From assembly GCA_017538775.1 (NCBI GenBank), contig JAFYIF010000189.1, positions 1-5,277 on the forward strand: a stretch of DNA of 5,277 nt, written 5' to 3'. Made by a program: the position numbers and the translations under genes. How positions within the stretch are numbered: position 1 is the first letter of the stretch; each line of letters starts with the position of its first letter. Positions 1 to 5,277 of the stretch are shown here, in pieces. Origin of the DNA: Oscillospiraceae bacterium. GTDB taxonomy: Bacteria > Bacillota > Clostridia > Oscillospirales > Oscillospiraceae. The notes under the pieces were generated by a model. It was given only the letters and a program-made list of their open reading frames with translations, searched no databases and was not told the DNA's origin.

Positions 1-723
1 GCTGAGGGTGGAGGCCGGGAGGGTGACATAGCGGGCGTTGTCGTTCATCTCGGCGGTGAGCCGGACGGACTCCAGCTCTGCCACCTCGTTTTTGCCCAGG
101 CTGACCTCCGGCCAGACGTGGAACAGCCAGCTCTCCGGCACGTCGGAAAGGGCCTCGCCCGCGTCCAGCCGGACGCTGGCGGGCATCAGCGCCAGGGTGT
201 AGCTGCCGTCGCTCTCCTCCGGGCAGGCGCACAGCCAGTCGCGGTCGTCGCCGCCATAGAGGCCCAGTCCGCCGTCCGAGAAGCCCACGAAGCCGCCGTC
301 GGCGTCAAACCAGGCCAGAACGGCGGAGCAGCTCACGTCCGCGTTCACCCGCGCCAGGACCCCGGCGCGCAGCCTGAGCGTGGCCGCGATCTCCCCCGCG
401 CCGTCCGTCAGGGTCACGGTCCCGGCGCTCGGCTCGATGTACGGGGCGGAGACGGCCCAGTCCAGGCCGTCCAGCGCCACGTTCCAGAGCGCCTGGGTCT
501 GGCAGTCGGAAAGGGCGGTGCCCCAGCTTTTGACGGTTTTCCCGCCGCTGGTGAAGCGGATGGTGGGACTGGACCACTCCGACCAGGTCACGAGCCGCTC
601 CCGGAGGGCCGGGTCGTAGGTGCCGTCGAAGTCCAGGCTCCACTGGACGCGCACGGAGTTCAGGTTCAGCTCCATGCCGTTTGACATGGCGGCAAAACTT
701 TTGAAATATGCCTCTCGGCCGCC
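1..723 (-). other. Unassigned Gly/Asp-rich C-terminal part visible in window (residues 1481-1721)
   Basis: The region is beta-rich with several Trp (for example VTWSEWSSP) and a Gly/Asp-rich stretch (DGGFVGFSDGGLGLYGGDDR, 1622-1641) followed by a Cys-Ala-Cys at 1645-1647. The segment from about 1600 to 1661 (AVLAWFDADGGFVG, then SDGSYTLALMP) resembles a diverged regulatory-like beta sandwich with an expanded loop. No anchor signal is reached. Confidence 0.5.
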
Positions 724-3700
724 CCAGTTCACGCTGACGCTGGCGGCGGTGTCCGGGAAGCCCTCCACGGTGAAGTTCCCCGCGCCGTCGGTGACGGCGC
801 TGTAGCTGCGGTCCAGGCCATAGGCCCGCTGAGAGACCGTCACGGTGGCATTGGCCGCGGGGGTTTTGTCCGGGCCGTAGCTCACCGTGCCGGTCCAGCG
901 CTCCGGCGCAATGGCGGTGACCGCCGCGTGGAGGACGCTGCCCGCGCTACCCAGGGCGTAGACCGCCGTCCAGTCGTAGCCGGTGTAGGCCGCAGCGGAC
1001 GGGACGCCGGAGAAGCGCACATAATACGCCGTGCCGCCGTCGGTGAGGAAGGGCAGACGGGCGTAGTCGTTCCTGGGCAGACCGGGGTCGCGGTAGACCC
1101 GATCCACGGCGTAGAAATCGCTCCCGGCCTCCAGGCCCTCCGCCCGGACCTCGGTGACGGCCAGCCAGGTACCGGTTTTGCGCAGGGTGACCGTGCCCTC
1201 GGCCAGATAGAGGTCGCCATTGGGGTCGTCATAGCGGGCCAGCTCGACCCGCTCACCGTCCACCTCGCCCCGCAGGATCAGGGAGACCAGGCGGTTTTCG
1301 TTGCGGCAGGCGTTTGCCAGCGCGACGGGCTGCTGCTCCCAGACCTCGCCGGGACGGTACGCGCTCCAGACGGACAGCTCCGCTCCCCCGTCCGTGAGGC
1401 CGTACAGCGTGACGGACCCGGCCAGCGGCCCCAGGGCTTCAAAGGAGACCGCCAGCGGCGGCATCTCGGTCCAGAGGGCGTAGTAGTAGACATCGCGCTT
1501 CACGGTCACGGTCTCGCCGGGCTGCAGGCGCTGGCCGTCATAGTTTTCGCTCCAGCCCAGGAAGACCCAGCCGCGCCGGACGGGGGCCGCGGGCAGACTG
1601 AGAGACTGGTTGCGGACAAGGTGCCGGGCCTCGCAGCTGCCCGGCTCGGCCTCTGCGCCGCCGTTTAAGTAGAAGCGGACCGTGTACTCGGTGGCGCTGG
1701 GCGCAAGCGCTGCTTCCACCGGGCGGTTGCCGAAGACCACTTCGACCGCCGCCTTTTCCACGTCCTGCCAGTCCGCGCCGGCTTCGCCGGAGAGGACCAG
1801 GTCATAGTAGAGGGTCGCGCCCGCGTCGCTCAGCGGGGAGGTGGCCCCCGTGCCGATCTGCCGGTAGCGCCCCTCGGCCCGGGTGTACCAGTGCACGGCA
1901 TACGCCTCCGCCGGGAGCGCCGCGCCGTTTCCGACGGGCGTCACGGTGACGCTGCCCAGGGGCGGCAGGGCGACGGACACGGGCTGGCCGTCCTCGGTCA
2001 GAGTTACCGTACCCTCCGCCGTGCCGTAATACTGGACCCCGCCGATCCTCAGCGCGTCGCCGGGGGTGACGGTGTAGCGGAGCGTCGTGCCCGCCGGGAC
2101 GGAGACCGGCTCGGGCAGGACCTGGTCCCCGCGCTTCCAGACCACGGCGCAGTCCGCGCTCAGGTCCGCGCCGTCCTGTCCGGTCACGGTCAGGGCCGGG
2201 CGGCAGATGGCCAGGACGGTGACGCGGAACGTCGGGTCGATGGGCGGGATGTCGCCCTGCTCCCCGGCCAGGCCCGTGTAGTGCAGGGTGAAGACGTGGG
2301 TCCCCACGCCCAGCGCGGCGAGATAGGAGGCCTTGATTTTCAGCGTGTCGCCGCTGCGGGTGTAGTCCGTGTTGCGTTTCAGCGCCGTGCCGTTGCAGCG
2401 CAGGGAGCTGAAGGTATAGTCGCCGTCGTGCTTCGTGACCGTCACGTCCGTGGGCGCGTCGCCGGGGACGCTGGCGCTCAGGGGCGTGACATAGGGCTGG
2501 GAGTTCTCCCGCAGGCGGTACATCCGGCCCACGCCGCTGCCGTCGTCGGGGATGTAGCCCTGGGCGATGGCCCAGCGGTGCGCTGCGGACCCCTCGCCCA
2601 CCACCACGGTCAGGCTGCTGTAGAAGTGGGAGAAGTCGCCGGAGGGCATCTCCGTCACGGTGTCGGGGATCGTCAGCACGGTGTCGCCGTGTTCATTCAG
2701 CAGACCCGGGATCAGTGTGCGCATCTCGCCCGGCTCGATGACGAGCTCGGCGCAGCGGTCCAGGAAGCGGAAGGCGTCGCCGTTCAGCACCCGGATGTTG
2801 CCGGGGATGACCAGGCGCGTCACGCGGCTGGCGGCAGTGGAAAAGATGTCATAATGCGTGATGCTGTCGATGAAGTCGGGCAGCACCATGTTCCCGCCGA
2901 GGCCGACGTAGCGGTAGACCGTATAGGTCCCGCCGAGGTTGTAGTTGTCCTGGTAATCCAGGTAATAGCCGTCGTAGCCCTCCACCATGTGGGTGTAGCT
3001 CCCGGCCTTCAGCGTCTCGTGGGTGGTGGTGCCGAGCTTGCAATAGACCCGGCTGTAATCGTCCGTGTTGTTGACCTCGATGGTGCTCAGGTTGTCGGGC
3101 AGCCAGAGCTCCAGGTTGTAGACGTTGCCGCCGAAGGCACCGTTCTGGAGCGTATGGAGGCTCGACGGCAGATACTTCGTGCCGGGAGCGTGGACGGTTC
3201 GGAGGCTGCGGCAGGAGTAGAACGCGCCGGCGCGGATCATCTCCACCGTGTCGGGCAGGGTGACCTCCACCAGATTCGGGCAATCCCAGAAGGCGTTTTC
3301 CTCGATGCCGGTCACGTCGCCGGTGATGACGACGCGCTTGATCATCTCCCGGTAGTCGTACCACCAGCCGTAGACATAATAGTGGTCCGGGTCGCTGCCG
3401 CCCACCCAGTAGGCGGAGTGGAAGCCCTCCGGCATCTCGCCGCTGCCGCTGACGGTCAGCAGGCCGTCCGGGTCGAGCTGCCAGGTCCAGGGGATGTCGT
3501 TCACGACGATGCCGCCGCCCACCGTCTCCTCCACATGGGGCATGATGCGGAACCAGTATTCCACGCCGTAGTGGTCGGTCACGCCGGAGCCGTATGACCA
3601 CGAGGTCCAGGAGCCGCTGTAGTTGCCGATGCCTGTGATCCGGACGGGATAGGTCAGAGACTCGGTCGCGCTGCCCAGGGGCAGCCCGTTCGGCCCCACG

Positions 3701-5163
3701 GCGGCCTTGGCCGTGTCGGTCCAGTGGTCCGTGTCGCAGTCCACGGTGTAATCCACGCCCTTCACCAGGGTGACGCCGTTGGCCTTCACGGTCACATCCG
3801 TCAGGTCATGCTCCTGCCCGTCATAGAGGATCGGCCAGTCGAAGTTCGGGAGGACCTCGAACCAGGTCGTGCCGTCCTGCGTGATGTTGCAGGGCTGGAT
3901 CGTGAACTCCAGGCTGCGGCTCGATCCGGCGTAGTTGCCGATGCCGGTGAGGATCATCCGCGCCTTATTCTCGTCTGTGGAGACGTTCACGTTGTTCTCA
4001 TAGGACACCGTGTAGTCCACGCCCTCGCGCAGCATCCCCTCCCGCCGGTCGTTGGCCCAGTCGCCCACATATAGGATGGGCTTTTTTGTGATGGGCTGGC
4101 CGGTGTAGGTCTCCTTGTCAAAGGAGCTCCAGCTGCTGCGGTAGGACTGACGCCAGCGCACCTGGCCGATGTCGCCCACGGTCTGGGTCATGGTCAGCGT
4201 CGTGTCGCAGTTGTCCTCCGCCGTGGACTCGGCGTAGTGGAAGACGAAGACGTGCTCGCCCAGGCCCAGGGAGGCCAGGAAGCGGGCGTTGAAGTTCATC
4301 TCGGTGTTGCCGAAATCAACAGTGTCCTCCCCGATGACCACCGGATTCCCGTCCACGGTGACGGACGCGAAGGTGTAGCCGTTGTCGGTGCGGGAGACCA
4401 CCATGTTGTCGTTGCAGGAGATTGGCCGCTCATATTCGTACATGCTGAGCTCCGGCAGCTTCCGGTCCAGCTCCACCGTCTCCACCCGGTTCCCGAAGAC
4501 CACGGCATAGGTCCCCGCCGGGTTGTCGGGGCTTTCGTATTTCTCATCGTTGTCGCCGGAGGGGTAGACATAGACGCTCAGCGCCTCCCCCGGTGCGCAC
4601 AGGGGCGAAGTGGGCTTGTCGCCGATCTGGGAATTGGACCCGCTCCGGTGCCAGTACACCGACCAGCCCCGGCCCTCGTCGTAGTCCAGCAGTTCGCCGG
4701 TCTTCCGGTCCTTCACCTGCACGGTGACGGCCCCCCGCTGCCCCAGGGCCACGTCCACCGGCTGCTCCCGCTCCGTCAGCTCCACGCTGCCGGAGACGGC
4801 CTCATAGTACTGCACCCCGTCGCGCTTCAGCGCCTCGCCGGGGCTGACGGTGTAGCAGACCGTGGTGCCCGCTTCCACCACCACCGGCTCGCTGAGCACA
4901 TGGGAGCCGCTGTCGGTCCAGACCACGGTGCAGTCCTCCGTCAGCTCTGCGCCGTCCAACCCCGTCACCCGCAGCTTCGGGGACGCGGGTTCGCGGATGC
5001 GCTGGGGCTCCTCCGCTTCGGGAATCAGGGCCAATTCCGCCGGCGGAGCTTCCTCCTGCTCCGCCTCCGCCGCCGGGGACGTGGCCAGGGCCGCCGGGGC
5101 CAGGCCCAGGCACAGGGCCAGGCTCAGCAGCAGCGCCAGGGCCCGCTGGAACCTATGCTTCAT
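1..5163 (-). CDS. Giant secreted multi-domain surface/adhesin-like protein (BspA-type LRR, X2, MBG and InlB repeats), 3' end outside window
   Basis: The frame runs from the ATG at 5161-5163 to the left edge, giving 1721 codons with no stop, so the protein is C-terminally incomplete here. The start is chosen because GGAGGT lies 5 nt upstream and a signal peptide follows at once. Visible modules in order are: signal peptide 1-27, acidic linker 28-61, repeat A 62-232, X2-like 245-330, two MBG-like Ig modules 353-424 and 446-542, BspA-type LRR 558-872, second X2-like 886-983, second A 989-1153, InlB B-repeat 1160-1232, and a carboxypeptidase-regulatory-like fold 1423-1480. No catalytic motif is apparent. 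In known families these modules occur in exported proteins of Gram-positive gut bacteria that bind host, matrix or glycan ligands; an adhesive or structural role at the cell surface is therefore inferred, and the ligand is unknown. No LPXTG, SLH or membrane anchor is seen, but the C-terminus is missing. It follows a membrane-protein gene with which it overlaps by 11 nt. Confidence 0.96.
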   Translation of the reverse strand, partial: MKHRFQRALALLLSLALCLGLAPAALATSPAAEAEQEEAPPAELALIPEAEEPQRIREPASPKLRVTGLDGAELTEDCTVVWTDSGSHVLSEPVVVEAGTTVCYTVSPGEALKRDGVQYYEAVSGSVELTEREQPVDVALGQRGAVTVQVKDRKTGELLDYDEGRGWSVYWHRSGSNSQIGDKPTSPLCAPGEALSVYVYPSGDNDEKYESPDNPAGTYAVVFGNRVETVELDRKLPELSMYEYERPISCNDNMVVSRTDNGYTFASVTVDGNPVVIGEDTVDFGNTEMNFNARFLASLGLGEHVFVFHYAESTAEDNCDTTLTMTQTVGDIGQVRWRQSYRSSWSSFDKETYTGQPITKKPILYVGDWANDRREGMLREGVDYTVSYENNVNVSTDENKARMILTGIGNYAGSSRSLEFTIQPCNITQDGTTWFEVLPNFDWPILYDGQEHDLTDVTVKANGVTLVKGVDYTVDCDTDHWTDTAKAAVGPNGLPLGSATESLTYPVRITGIGNYSGSWTSWSYGSGVTDHYGVEYWFRIMPHVEETVGGGIVVNDIPWTWQLDPDGLLTVSGSGEMPEGFHSAYWVGGSDPDHYYVYGWWYDYREMIKRVVITGDVTGIEENAFWDCPNLVEVTLPDTVEMIRAGAFYSCRSLRTVHAPGTKYLPSSLHTLQNGAFGGNVYNLELWLPDNLSTIEVNNTDDYSRVYCKLGTTTHETLKAGSYTHMVEGYDGYYLDYQDNYNLGGTYTVYRYVGLGGNMVLPDFIDSITHYDIFSTAASRVTRLVIPGNIRVLNGDAFRFLDRCAELVIEPGEMRTLIPGLLNEHGDTVLTIPDTVTEMPSGDFSHFYSSLTVVVGEGSAAHRWAIAQGYIPDDGSGVGRMYRLRENSQPYVTPLSASVPGDAPTDVTVTKHDGDYTFSSLRCNGTALKRNTDYTRSGDTLKIKASYLAALGVGTHVFTLHYTGLAGEQGDIPPIDPTFRVTVLAICRPALTVTGQDGADLSADCAVVWKRGDQVLPEPVSVPAGTTLRYTVTPGDALRIGGVQYYGTAEGTVTLTEDGQPVSVALPPLGSVTVTPVGNGAALPAEAYAVHWYTRAEGRYRQIGTGATSPLSDAGATLYYDLVLSGEAGADWQDVEKAAVEVVFGNRPVEAALAPSATEYTVRFYLNGGAEAEPGSCEARHLVRNQSLSLPAAPVRRGWVFLGWSENYDGQRLQPGETVTVKRDVYYYALWTEMPPLAVSFEALGPLAGSVTLYGLTDGGAELSVWSAYRPGEVWEQQPVALANACRNENRLVSLILRGEVDGERVELARYDDPNGDLYLAEGTVTLRKTGTWLAVTEVRAEGLEAGSDFYAVDRVYRDPGLPRNDYARLPFLTDGGTAYYVRFSGVPSAAAYTGYDWTAVYALGSAGSVLHAAVTAIAPERWTGTVSYGPDKTPAANATVTVSQRAYGLDRSYSAVTDGAGNFTVEGFPDTAASVSVNWGGREAYFKSFAAMSNGMELNLNSVRVQWSLDFDGTYDPALRERLVTWSEWSSPTIRFTSGGKTVKSWGTALSDCQTQALWNVALDGLDWAVSAPYIEPSAGTVTLTDGAGEIAATLRLRAGVLARVNADVSCSAVLAWFDADGGFVGFSDGGLGLYGGDDRDWLCACPEESDGSYTLALMPASVRLDAGEALSDVPESWLFHVWPEVSLGKNEVAELESVRLTAEMNDNARYVTLPASTLS
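724..897 (-). other. Carboxypeptidase-regulatory-like beta sandwich (residues 1423-1480)
   Basis: The order GTVSYGPDKTPAANATVTV, then AVTDGAGNFTVEGFPDTAAS, matches the regulatory-like/Cna-B-like scheme 'G-V-D--G-PV--A-V-V ... T-DG-G-F---G-P'. Such modules form rigid stalks in exported proteins. A specific family cannot be fixed by eye. Confidence 0.7.
901..1467 (-). other. Unrecognised beta-rich region of the large protein (residues 1233-1421)
   Basis: I see no known motif in these 189 residues. The composition (alternating Val, Thr, Tyr, Gly; few Lys) and strands such as GSVTLYGLTDGGAELSVW, GTVTLRKTGTWLAVTEV and TAYYVRFSGV suggest more beta-sandwich modules. Confidence 0.5.
1468..1686 (-). 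other. InlB B-repeat (Listeria-Bacteroides repeat), residues 1160-1232
   Basis: The classic pattern is complete: YTVRFYLNGG at the start, PVRRGWVFLGWSENYDG in the middle (the F-GW signature at 1201-1204), LQPGETVTV, and DVYYYALW at the end. In Listeria InlB and many Firmicute surface proteins this small ubiquitin-like module lies between binding domains and the anchor. Only one copy is visible. Confidence 0.88.
1705..2199 (-). repeat. Internal repeat unit A, copy 2 (residues 989-1153)
   Basis: This is the counterpart of residues 62-232. Shared landmarks in order are DGADL, DCAVVW, LPEPV, AGTT-RYTVTPG, GVQYY, LTEDGQPVSVAL, QIG, TSPL and VVFGNR. It is about 6 residues shorter than copy 1. The neighbouring module (X2) precedes it here but follows copy 1, so the A+X2 pair is present twice in opposite order. 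Confidence 0.88.
2215..2508 (-). other. X2-like (CBM_X2 type) Ig domain, copy 2 (about residues 886-983)
   Basis: This copy is closer to the family than copy 1. It shows YTFSSLRCNGTALKRNTDYT (916-935), a TLKIKASYLAALGVGTHVF strand pair (940-958) and a closing FRVTV. The 'DYT-SGDTLKIK-SYL--L--G-H' order is the X2 signature. It sits directly before repeat A copy 2. Confidence 0.75.
2548..3492 (-). other. BspA-type (LRR_5) leucine-rich-repeat block (residues 558-872)
   Basis: The block begins with the preamble typical of these proteins (WTWQLDPDGLLTVSGSGEMP, 559-578), followed by IKRVVITGDVTGIEENAF and repeats of the form NAF--CPNLVEVTLPDTV and GAFYSCRSLRTV. After a Tyr-rich break, a second set follows (VTRLVIPGNIRVLNGDAF and TVLTIPDTVTEMP). 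It closes with GEGSAAHRWAIAQGY, the usual capping sequence where such blocks end. Known members include Tannerella BspA and Clostridia and Trichomonas proteins that bind matrix or host cells; ligand binding by this block is inferred. The repeats are few and irregular, so the solenoid is short. Confidence 0.85.
2908..3000 (-). other. Tyrosine-rich segment splitting the LRR block (residues 722-752)
   Basis: Nine of 31 residues are Tyr (723, 730, 733, 734, 737, 741, 747, 750, 752), with Asp, Gly and Asn between them. The second half (GGTYTVYRYVGLGGNMVLP) resembles the entry strand of a fresh BspA repeat set, so the segment may be the join between two LRR arrays. Confidence 0.6.
3538..3828 (-). 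other. MBG/YDG-type Ig-like module, copy 2 with enlarged loops (residues 446-542)
   Basis: The same landmarks as the previous module appear: LYDGQEHDLTDV, KGVDYTVD (468-475), ITGIGNYSGS (509-518) and a final FRIMP. It is about 25 residues longer than copy 1. The extra length lies between the DYTV strand and the TGIGNY strand (about 476-504) and after TGIGNY (about 519-536, rich in Ser, Trp, Tyr and Gly). At the DNA level the IGNY codons match copy 1 over 15 bases (3619-3633 and 3931-3945). Confidence 0.7.
3892..4107 (-). other. MBG/YDG-type Ig-like module, copy 1 (residues 353-424)
   Basis: The module opens with YTGQPI, has the central motif EGVDYTVSYENN (about 380-391) and ends with LTGIGNYAGSS and EFTIQP. 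This order is the standard pattern of the small Ig-like repeats in Firmicute surface proteins, where they act as stalk or adhesive modules. Compared with the usual 'N-NVGTA' turn, this copy has NVSTDENKA. Confidence 0.75.
4174..4431 (-). other. X2-like (CBM_X2 type) Ig domain, copy 1 (about residues 245-330)
   Basis: The stretch reads as a short beta sandwich with YTFASVTVDGNPV near residue 263 and the family-like ending FLASLGLGEHVFVFHY at 295-310. The central DYT-SG strand of the family is replaced here by a diverged segment (about 276-290). X2 modules usually sit beside carbohydrate-active or wall-bound domains as spacers or weak glycan or wall binders. It corresponds to copy 2 at about 886-983. 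Confidence 0.6.
4468..4980 (-). repeat. Internal repeat unit A, copy 1 (residues 62-232)
   Basis: This beta-rich unit has two parts. The first (62-140) carries the landmarks DGAEL, DC-VVW, AGTT-YTV-PG, GVQYY and QPV-VAL. The second (142-232) carries QIG, TSPL and the end motif VVFGNR. All recur in copy 2 at residues 989-1153. By hand alignment the first part is 47 of 78 identical to copy 2 with one gap; the second part is more diverged. Cys78 is matched by Cys1005 in copy 2. The fold is probably a pair of Ig-like or carboxypeptidase-regulatory-like beta sandwiches; I do not recognise a named family. Confidence 0.88.
4981..5082 (-). other. Acidic Pro/Ala/Glu linker, residues 28-61
   Basis: Nine of 34 residues are Glu, and most of the rest are Ala or Pro. 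This low-complexity stretch between the cleavage site and the first folded module is probably a flexible spacer at the mature N-terminus. Confidence 0.7.
5083..5163 (-). other. Signal peptide, residues 1-27
   Basis: The N-terminus has a basic n-region (MKHRFQR), a Leu/Ala-rich hydrophobic core (about residues 8-21) and an Ala-X-Ala-type site, with likely cleavage after ALA at residue 27. The only cysteine (residue 18) is preceded by Leu-Ala-Leu, which does not fit a lipobox, so signal peptidase I export is favoured over a lipoprotein. Confidence 0.93.
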
Positions 5164-5277
5164 CTCGCACCTCCATCGTTTTGTCGGTTTTTGTCTTTCG
5201 CGCTTCGTTCAGTTCGTTCAGCTCCCGCACCTGGGCCTTGTAGACGGCCCAGAGGCTGAGGAAGACCAGCAGATAGA
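5153..5277 (-). CDS. C-terminal end of an unidentified membrane-associated protein (5' part outside window)
   Basis: Forty codons and a TAG stop (5153-5155) are visible, preceded by two bases of a codon ending in TC, which must encode Phe, Leu, Ile or Val. The visible part begins with a hydrophobic run, YLLVFLSLWAVY, which looks like the end of a transmembrane helix. It continues into a charged tail rich in Glu, Lys, Arg and Asn (VRELNELNEARK and onward), probably a short amphipathic or coiled segment on the cytoplasmic side. The family cannot be identified from so little. Its last 11 nt overlap the start of the large surface-protein gene, and the ribosome-binding site of that gene lies within its coding sequence. 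This suggests one operon, and possibly a partner in export, anchoring or display of the large protein, but that function is inference only. Confidence 0.85.
   Translation of the reverse strand, partial: YLLVFLSLWAVYKAQVRELNELNEARKTKTDKTMEVRDEA
5169..5174 (-). promoter_or_regulatory. Ribosome-binding site of the large surface-protein gene
   Basis: GGAGGT is read on the minus strand, 5 nt before the ATG at 5161-5163. It is a near-perfect Shine-Dalgarno sequence and decides the start. It sits inside the last codons of the upstream gene, so ribosomes finishing that gene are placed next to this start. Confidence 0.9.

Noticed and set aside
1891..3597. Long open frame on the plus strand (about 568 codons), with similar ones at 118-684, 928-1668, 3724-4074 and 4237-5259
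   Set aside because: All lie in the register exactly antisense to the large gene, where a stop needs a sense TTA, CTA or TCA codon. The gene uses these only four times in 1721 codons (Ser1494 TCA, Leu1166 TTA, Ser523 TCA, Leu364 CTA), and those positions are exactly where the antisense frames end. The long frames are therefore a by-product of GC-rich codon use. Their translations are low-complexity Val/Ala/Gly/His/Arg-rich with no domain.
2849..3601. Minus-strand open frame of about 250 codons in another register
   Set aside because: It overlaps the LRR block of the large gene, and its product is an Arg/Gly/Pro-rich translation typical of an out-of-frame reading of GC-rich coding DNA. It has no signal, motif or ribosome-binding site that outweighs the continuous frame.
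3619..3945. Short exact DNA repeat (15 bases at 3619-3633 and 3931-3945) as a possible recombination or regulatory repeat
   Set aside because: It encodes the same conserved IGNY strand of two homologous Ig-like modules, so domain duplication explains it.
5107..5112. Possible lipoprotein cysteine at residue 18
   Set aside because: Leu precedes the cysteine where Gly, Ala or Ser is needed, and a good Ala-X-Ala site follows at residue 27, so a normal secreted or wall-associated protein is more likely.
4802..5113. Minus-strand frame rich in Gly and Pro (MPGPGPGGPGHV...)
   Set aside because: It is a shifted reading of the signal-peptide, linker and repeat A region of the large gene; the Gly/Pro pattern comes from GGCC-type Ala/Leu codons read out of frame.

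Overview
The window is almost entirely one very large protein-coding gene on the minus strand. It starts at an ATG at 5161-5163 and stays open in one frame for 1721 codons to position 1, where it leaves the window without a stop. I translated the whole frame by hand and found no in-frame stop and no frameshift. The only other gene visible is the last 40 codons of an upstream minus-strand gene (5153-5277), whose stop codon lies inside the start of the large gene. There is no intergenic DNA, and I see no RNA gene, mobile element, CRISPR array, promoter or terminator.

The sequence is GC-rich (about two thirds G+C by eye). A strong GGAGGT ribosome-binding site, a Gram-positive-style signal peptide and a set of domains typical of Clostridia surface proteins suggest a high-GC gut Firmicute of the Oscillospiraceae kind (the Flavonifractor/Oscillibacter neighbourhood). 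That assignment is inference from style; a GC-rich Coriobacterium is a weaker alternative.

The large product is an exported, multi-domain, adhesin-like protein. From the N-terminus: signal peptide (1-27); acidic Pro/Ala/Glu linker (28-61); repeat unit A copy 1 (62-232); X2-like Ig domain (about 245-330); two MBG/YDG-type Ig-like modules (353-424 and 446-542); a BspA-type leucine-rich-repeat block (558-872) with a tyrosine-rich segment inside it; a second X2-like domain (about 886-983); repeat unit A copy 2 (989-1153); an InlB B-repeat (1160-1232); an unrecognised beta-rich stretch (1233-1421); a carboxypeptidase-regulatory-like beta sandwich (1423-1480); and an unassigned Gly/Asp-rich tail (1481 onward). 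The cell-wall or membrane anchor, if there is one, must lie beyond the left edge.

The most notable structure is that the outer modules are arranged as a mirror image: A, X2, [MBG, MBG, LRR], X2, A. The two A copies are 47/78 identical over their first part, so they are true internal duplicates. The upstream gene encodes a membrane-associated C-terminus and overlaps the large gene by 11 nt, so the two are probably co-transcribed and translationally coupled. I see no defence, mobile or biosynthetic system here.
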